Source of the DNA: Clostridia bacterium
Lineage (GTDB): Bacteria; Bacillota; Clostridia; Christensenellales; CAG-314
NCBI GenBank assembly: GCA_900769665.1
Contig: CAAGHL010000063.1
Span: forward strand, 1-20,537
Length of the DNA stretch: 20,537 nt
Reading direction: 5' to 3'
Below the pieces are notes generated by a model. The model did no database searches and was not told where the DNA came from. It saw nothing but the letters and a program-made list of their open reading frames with translations. Of the stretch, positions 16,235 through 20,537 are shown in pieces; position 1 is the first letter of the stretch, and the number at the start of each line of letters is the position of its first letter. The position numbers and the translations under genes are program-made.

Positions 16235-16276
16235 AAAAAAAACTAATTATAGGGCGGCAAGTTTTACGTTGCCGCC
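16235..16276 (-). other. Intercistronic hairpin with displaced T-run
   Basis: In the 62-base gap between two lipoprotein genes the minus strand forms a perfect 8-base-pair stem GGCGGCAA/TTGCCGCC with an 8-base loop (16253-16276). Ten bases later, after CTATAATTAG, comes a run of eight T residues directly before the GAGG ribosome binding site. The T-run is too far away for a classic terminator, so partial termination or an mRNA-stabilising hairpin that sets expression ratios is more likely. A perfect TATAAT lies between stem and T-run but has no matching -35 box. Confidence 0.6.
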
Positions 16277-16287
16277 ACTTTGTTTTG

Positions 16288-18663
16288 TTACACGGCTTCG
16301 GTTGTGCTTACGTAGGTAAACGTCCAAATACGTTCGGTGTAGTTACGTAAATCGTTTTTGCCGAATTCGCTGTAAATCGTGCCGTCTTCCAAACTACTGT
16401 GGATACCGTCATCCAAAATCAACGTGCGATAAACAGGGTTGTTGTCACCGTGATTGTCACGTCCGCACCACCACGGCCCGATCGTGTATGCTTCTTGCGG
16501 TCCGACAACGGGTAAGATAATCCAAATTTGTCCTTTGCCGTAGTTGTCGTTTACGTCGTCGATAAGGTCGGTTGCGTACATACGATACCAATTGTCGTAG
16601 GCGATTACCTTTCCGTCGTTAGTCACAAGACGATACGCATTGTCTTCGCCTTCGATTGCCACATGTTGAAGAGTAAACTCGACAGCAGCATCGGTATCGT
16701 TGCATTGCAAGGTGTTGTTTGTACCAAAAGACATTACTTGCTTGGTCTTGAAGTTGGCAATAGTAACCTTTTTTCCGTCAAGTTTGTCGGAGAGTTTTTG
16801 CAACGGTTTCATTTCCACATCGACGTTGGTGAGCGTCAACGTGAAGTAATCGGTGCTGTCGTTAAGAGGATAGAAGCCCGTTTCCGTCATAGAGAAGTTG
16901 CGATTGCACAGGTACTCGTTGGTACGGTTCCAGTCCCAGTCGTGAGCAAGGTTTCTAAGGCGTACTTGTCCCTCTCCTACTACTTCGACACGCCAAATCA
17001 ACCACAGGTTTTGGCTGTCGAATTGCACTGCAGAAACGGTATCACCGCCTCCGAAAGATGTGTAGTTGTCCTTTGCCGCACCAAGATACATACCGCCGTA
17101 TGTGCGAATACGATACAGGTCCGTTCCGTCGCCGTCGTATGTAGCAGCCTTAAATGTGGCAAAGTCCGTTGCTTTTTCAAACATAAACACGCAATTGCCT
17201 GCGTTTTCGAGATCGGCATACTTGCTGAAAGAAGTTCTTTCGCCCACAAACCAATCGAGCTTGGCTTCCGCCTTGCTACCATCGAGCAAACCGAGGTAGT
17301 AGTTTTGCGATTTCAGCGTGTTGTATTGCGCAACAAAGGGTTTGGAGATGTCAAACGGCGCAGTCACTGCGTATTGCGCGTCGGCAAAGTCCTCCACGGA
17401 TGTCGCCGATTGATTGATGACAAATTTGCGTTGCTCGGCATTTGTCGTAGGCGTGGACAACATATCCACGATCACGTTACCCTCCACAACCGCCAAAGCA
17501 TTGTCGACGCCTGCGCCGACAGAGCTAATGGTATACTCGTTTGCAGTGCCTTCCGAAAGCGTCAACTTCCAAACAAAGTTTTGGTTGTCGGCATCCAATT
17601 TGTCGGCAAACACCCATGTGCGATTTTCCATTACGGAAGAAGCGGGAACATACACAAGGTATCTACCGTCGAATGTTCTCAGCGCGTAGTTGTCGCCGAC
17701 AGCTTCCGCCAGCAAAGACGTTTCGTTGGTGGAAGCCGTGTAGTCGTTTTCCGCTTCTACAAAGGGACGACTTGCGTTGAGCGACAAAACTTTTTTGTTG
17801 TTGACAACGGTAATTGCCTTGGTCAAATCCACCTTGACAATGTACGACACGACGTTGGACTTGTCGCTGTCGGTACGCTTGCCTGTAGAATCCTTTGCAA
17901 TAACCGCAATCTTGTACACGCCGATGTCCGTTTCCGCAACGGTGTAGGTGGTTTCGGCGATGGTTTGCTTTTCCTCGTCGTTTACATAAACAACGTACTT
18001 GTCCGCCTTTTCGACGGATTGCCAAGTAACGACGTTGTTGTCAATGGCAAGAAGCGGCGCGCCCAATTGGCTGTTGTATATATAGTTGACAGTGTTGCTT
18101 GCTTCGCTTGTAACCTTTTTGTCGCCCTTTACGAAAATAGCCTTGACGGTGATTTCGTAACTGCCGCTTGCAAGGTCAAGTGCGTATTCCGTTGTCGTTA
18201 CGGTATCGACAAGAGTACCGTCGACGTACACTTCGTAGGCGGTAGCGTCCTTTACCGCGTCCCAAGAAATGCTGTCTTCGCCAAGCGCAACGACAGGTGC
18301 GTCAATACTGTCGGGCGTAGCTTCTGCAACCGTAATAGCAACGGATGCGCTTTTTGTAACGCTCTTTTCGGTGTAACTAACCACAATTTCCTTGTCTGTC
18401 ACGCCGAGTTCGTCGGTGGGCGCAAAGGTGTAGTTTGTTACTGCTTTTTCCGTCTTGTCGGAATACACCGCAGTAACTACCATACCCGTTTTGTCGAATT
18501 TTTCGCCGACTACGTAGGTAGTTTTGGTCGGCTGAGTCGTCACCTTTATTTCGCTAAGGACGACTTCTTGCGGTTTTTCCTCCTCTGTAGGTTGGCATGC
18601 CGCAAAGCAAAGGCTTACTGCCAAACACACCAACAGCAAAGCTGCGAGTAACTTTTTGTTCAT
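16288..18663 (-). CDS. Non-catalytic surface lipoprotein with Ig/FN3-like and beta-trefoil-like modules
   Basis: Protein of 791 residues with a lipoprotein signal peptide (FAAC, C23) and an acidic linker. Modules: bacterial Ig-like, Big_3-type, about 39-112 (TYVVGEKFDKTGMVVTAVYSDK); two FN3-like modules about 121-198 and 202-280, each with the pattern SWDAVKDATAYEVYVDG or a relative; then about 285-790 of repeated beta-rich sequence with QxW/FxW-like turns (WKLTLSEG, WLIWRVEVVGEG, FTLQHVAIEGE), suggesting two or more ricin/fascin-type beta-trefoils. No glycosidase motif is visible. It looks like a glycan-binding surface protein. It does not look like a normal ABC solute-binding protein, although it follows the permease genes by 53 bases. 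Ribosome binding site AAGGAG lies 8 bases before the ATG. The assignment rests on fold-level patterns. Confidence 0.72.
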   Translation of the reverse strand: MNKKLLAALLLVCLAVSLCFAACQPTEEEKPQEVVLSEIKVTTQPTKTTYVVGEKFDKTGMVVTAVYSDKTEKAVTNYTFAPTDELGVTDKEIVVSYTEKSVTKSASVAITVAEATPDSIDAPVVALGEDSISWDAVKDATAYEVYVDGTLVDTVTTTEYALDLASGSYEITVKAIFVKGDKKVTSEASNTVNYIYNSQLGAPLLAIDNNVVTWQSVEKADKYVVYVNDEEKQTIAETTYTVAETDIGVYKIAVIAKDSTGKRTDSDKSNVVSYIVKVDLTKAITVVNNKKVLSLNASRPFVEAENDYTASTNETSLLAEAVGDNYALRTFDGRYLVYVPASSVMENRTWVFADKLDADNQNFVWKLTLSEGTANEYTISSVGAGVDNALAVVEGNVIVDMLSTPTTNAEQRKFVINQSATSVEDFADAQYAVTAPFDISKPFVAQYNTLKSQNYYLGLLDGSKAEAKLDWFVGERTSFSKYADLENAGNCVFMFEKATDFATFKAATYDGDGTDLYRIRTYGGMYLGAAKDNYTSFGGGDTVSAVQFDSQNLWLIWRVEVVGEGQVRLRNLAHDWDWNRTNEYLCNRNFSMTETGFYPLNDSTDYFTLTLTNVDVEMKPLQKLSDKLDGKKVTIANFKTKQVMSFGTNNTLQCNDTDAAVEFTLQHVAIEGEDNAYRLVTNDGKVIAYDNWYRMYATDLIDDVNDNYGKGQIWIILPVVGPQEAYTIGPWWCGRDNHGDNNPVYRTLILDDGIHSSLEDGTIYSEFGKNDLRNYTERIWTFTYVSTTEAV

Positions 18664-18716
18664 TTTTTGTTCTCCTTATTTTTCCGCCGAAGCGGTATTT
18701 TCGTTGATAAATCCGT

Positions 18717-19574
18717 CTACTTCATTCCGCTGATGGACAATCCGGACACAAACTGTTTCTGACAAGTCAGATAAACAATGATTACCGGTACTAGGGTAAA
18801 TATCGACGCGGCGTTTTTGAGCACTTCGTCGGCAAATCCGCCGTAGTAAGGGTTAAACTCCTTCAATTTAAGCTGTATGGTAAACAAATTGCTGTCGTTC
18901 GTTACCACCATCGGCCAAAGGTAGTCGTTCCACTGCCCGACAAACGTCAATATGAAGTAAGTCGCCAATATCGGCAATGTCATTGGTAGCACTATCTTGA
19001 ACAGCTTTTGAAACTCGTTTGCGCCGTCGATGTCGGCAGACTCCAACACGGCGTTGGGGATGGTGTTCATAAAGCTCATCACAAGGAAAATACCCGTAAT
19101 GTTGACTATACCGGGCAAAATCAAACCGGCAAAGCCGTTTGTCCACCCCAAGTCGGACACCAACTTGTAGTTAGTTACCATCAATAGTTCCCCGGGAGCG
19201 ACCATTGTAAGCAACATGGCAAACTTTACCGCTTTTTTGCCTGCAAACTCCTTTTTGCCGAGGACGTAGCCTACAAGCAAAATAACTATTGCCGACAGCA
19301 ACGTGAAGCCTCCTGCAACTATTACGCTGTTTAATAAACCTTGCAACAATCCGACTCGCTCGATGGCTTCGATGTAGTTTTCGATATGGAAACCTTCCGC
19401 CCACAGATAAATTTTGCCTACTTCCGGCACCATGTCCATCGGTTGCAAACTTGTGACGATTTGCAAGTAAAACGGAAAGATTTGCATTGCCGCCACTATC
19501 GACAGAAACACGATGATTACCGCCGTTGCGACATTTCCCTTCTTGCGTGAGGCAAAGCCGTTTTGCTTACTCAT
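18717..19574 (-). CDS. CUT1-family sugar ABC transporter permease (MalG-like)
   Basis: Inner-membrane subunit of a carbohydrate importer, 285 residues from the ATG at 19574, with about six membrane segments (first at about 15-38, last at about 255-275). The coupling EAA loop reads ESADIDGANEFQKLFKIVLP at 178-197 with the key Gly at 184, followed by WNDYLWPMVV, typical of MalG-type subunits. The frame is open to a TTG at 19580, but GGAGG lies only 2 bases from that TTG and 8 bases from the ATG, so the ATG is the better start. It overlaps the MalF-like gene by 8 bases (ATGAGTAA), indicating coupled translation. It pairs with that subunit; the substrate is probably an oligosaccharide or pentose chain by context. 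No ATPase gene is near, as expected when a shared MsmK/MsiK-type ATPase is used. Confidence 0.94.
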   Translation of the reverse strand: MSKQNGFASRKKGNVATAVIIVFLSIVAAMQIFPFYLQIVTSLQPMDMVPEVGKIYLWAEGFHIENYIEAIERVGLLQGLLNSVIVAGGFTLLSAIVILLVGYVLGKKEFAGKKAVKFAMLLTMVAPGELLMVTNYKLVSDLGWTNGFAGLILPGIVNITGIFLVMSFMNTIPNAVLESADIDGANEFQKLFKIVLPMTLPILATYFILTFVGQWNDYLWPMVVTNDSNLFTIQLKLKEFNPYYGGFADEVLKNAASIFTLVPVIIVYLTCQKQFVSGLSISGMK

Positions 19575-20481
19575 AGTCAACGCCTCCTTTGCCCGTAAGC
19601 TTGAGTTGCACGCCTGTAAAAATAAGGATAATAAGCAACGTTATCACGCCGATTGCGCAAGCGTAACCCATTTCGTAACCGGTAATACCCTTTTGATACA
19701 GATACAACATTATCGTCATTGTGCTGTCCAACGGTCCGCCGTCGGTAACAAGTTGCATGGGTCCGATTACCTTGAGGTTGCCGATAAGCGACAACAGCAA
19801 ATTGTACGTCACGGCATTTTTGATAAGCGGCAGATAAATCTTAAACAAAATCTTCCATTGGTTGCTTGTTTCCAAATACGCCGCCTCGATGTAGCTTTCG
19901 GGCACGCCCTTCAAAGCAACGTAATAAATCATCATTTGCGTGCTGAAACCGAGTAACGACGGCACTATCATCAGCGTAAACAACGCTATGTTTGGGTCGT
20001 TGTACCATCCAGACGGATTACCGCCGAGGGCAATGATTATGCTGTTGATTACGCCCGTATCGCTTGGATTAAACAGCAATTTGGTAACGCTCGCCCCTGC
20101 CACGGCGGAAACCAACGTCGGCCAAAACAGCAGTGCAAGAAACACCTTTTGCCCCTTTTTCATCTTGAATATCAAAAAGGCAAATATCAATCCTAGACCA
20201 TTGTTAAACAACGTCATGACTACCGTCCACACCAACGTATTGCCAAGTGCCTTGAAGAACGTCTCGTCTTGAAACAACCTTATGTAGTTGTCGAAGTTGA
20301 AGGATGTGATGTTGGCAATGTCGAATTTGAGGTCGGTAAAGCTGAAATAGATTGCACGCACAAACGCATACAAAAAGAAAATTCCCCACCACAGCACGGG
20401 AAAAGACAGCATGGTCCATGCCGTTCTGTTTTGTTTGCCTCTAAGGCGTTTTCCCAAGTTTTTAGGTGAAGAATTTTTCAT
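19567..20481 (-). CDS. CUT1-family sugar ABC transporter permease (MalF-like)
   Basis: Inner-membrane partner of the MalG-like subunit, 304 residues with a basic N-terminus and six predicted membrane segments (about 22-48, 80-105, 112-136, 163-189, 222-240, 268-292). The EAA loop is EAAYLETSNQWKILFKIYLP at 199-218, followed by the MalF-type GPMQLVTDGGP. The usual Gly of the EAA motif is a Thr (T205) and the preceding Asp a Glu, an unusual change at the ATPase contact. The ATG at 20481 has AAGG about 9 bases upstream. A solute-binding protein gene commonly precedes this pair and would lie beyond the right edge. Confidence 0.94.
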   Translation of the reverse strand: MKNSSPKNLGKRLRGKQNRTAWTMLSFPVLWWGIFFLYAFVRAIYFSFTDLKFDIANITSFNFDNYIRLFQDETFFKALGNTLVWTVVMTLFNNGLGLIFAFLIFKMKKGQKVFLALLFWPTLVSAVAGASVTKLLFNPSDTGVINSIIIALGGNPSGWYNDPNIALFTLMIVPSLLGFSTQMMIYYVALKGVPESYIEAAYLETSNQWKILFKIYLPLIKNAVTYNLLLSLIGNLKVIGPMQLVTDGGPLDSTMTIMLYLYQKGITGYEMGYACAIGVITLLIILIFTGVQLKLTGKGGVDYE

Positions 20482-20537
20482 TACGTATACCTTTTTTCGT
20501 GATTTTTTGCTAGGGTTAATTTAGCTATCACTAATAA
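20482..20537. other. Right edge upstream of the MalF-like gene
   Basis: This 56-base AT-rich stretch holds the leader or intergenic DNA before the permease gene. On the minus strand one frame stays open from the edge to a TAA just before the ATG, so the end of an upstream gene cannot be excluded. No clear promoter is visible. Confidence 0.3.

Noticed and set aside
16246..16251. Perfect TATAAT on the minus strand before the GxGYxYP gene
   Set aside because: No -35 box lies at a suitable distance, and the bases upstream are the GC-rich hairpin; a promoter cannot be supported.
16528..18651. 707-codon plus-strand open frame opposite the trefoil lipoprotein gene
   Set aside because: It is long because the codon use of the true minus-strand gene avoids stops in this frame. 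The minus-strand product has a signal peptide, lipobox and recognisable modules, while this one has none.

Overview
The window reads as chromosome of a Gram-positive, probably clostridial (Bacillota), bacterium. The evidence is: three proteins with lipoprotein signal peptides ending in a lipobox cysteine; a secreted 1,670-residue enzyme with FIVAR repeats, a Pro/Gln linker and a C-terminal membrane anchor; a SAM-I riboswitch with intrinsic terminator in front of metK; strong AGGAGG-type ribosome binding sites; and no sign of outer-membrane transport. A gut or rumen-type plant-fibre degrader is an inference from gene content. I see no tRNA, rRNA, CRISPR array, insertion sequence or phage gene.

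Left part (1-4900, all on the minus strand): housekeeping genes. metK (S-adenosylmethionine synthetase) has a well-formed promoter, a SAM-I aptamer and a terminator in its leader. Downstream of it are recD2 (SF1 helicase) and comF (phosphoribosyltransferase-like competence protein); the last two overlap by 4 bases and are probably co-transcribed. Between the metK promoter and the next gene lies a decayed 3' end of a GH36 alpha-galactosidase gene with one in-frame stop.

Right part (5378-20537): a carbohydrate-use locus made of two convergent units. On the plus strand a single gene, with its own promoter, an 18-base palindrome in its leader and a strong terminator, encodes a giant surface-anchored DUF1680 enzyme most like GH146 (beta-L-arabinofuranosidase), with LamG-like and Ig-like modules. 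On the minus strand, running from the right edge towards the middle, are two CUT1-type sugar ABC permease subunits (MalF-like, MalG-like), a non-catalytic lipoprotein built of Ig/FN3-like and beta-trefoil-like modules, a GxGYxYP-family lipoprotein (putative glycoside hydrolase of unknown activity), and a second, divergent DUF1680 (GH127-like) lipoprotein with a trefoil-like C-terminus. The solute-binding protein and any regulator are not in the window, and no ABC ATPase is seen, as is usual when a shared MsmK/MsiK-type ATPase serves CUT1 systems.

Inferred joint role: the anchored GH146-like enzyme and the two lipoprotein enzymes trim an arabinofuranose-bearing plant polymer at the cell surface, the trefoil lipoprotein holds the glycan, and the permease pair imports the released sugars. 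The substrate is not proven by sequence. The most unusual items are a 66-base sliver of a second GxGYxYP gene left between the two convergent units, differing from the intact gene only at third codon positions and flanked by an 8-base direct repeat; the poorly understood GxGYxYP/DUF1680/trefoil lipoprotein trio; and the degenerate GH36 remnant. Together they suggest a locus with a history of gene gain and loss.
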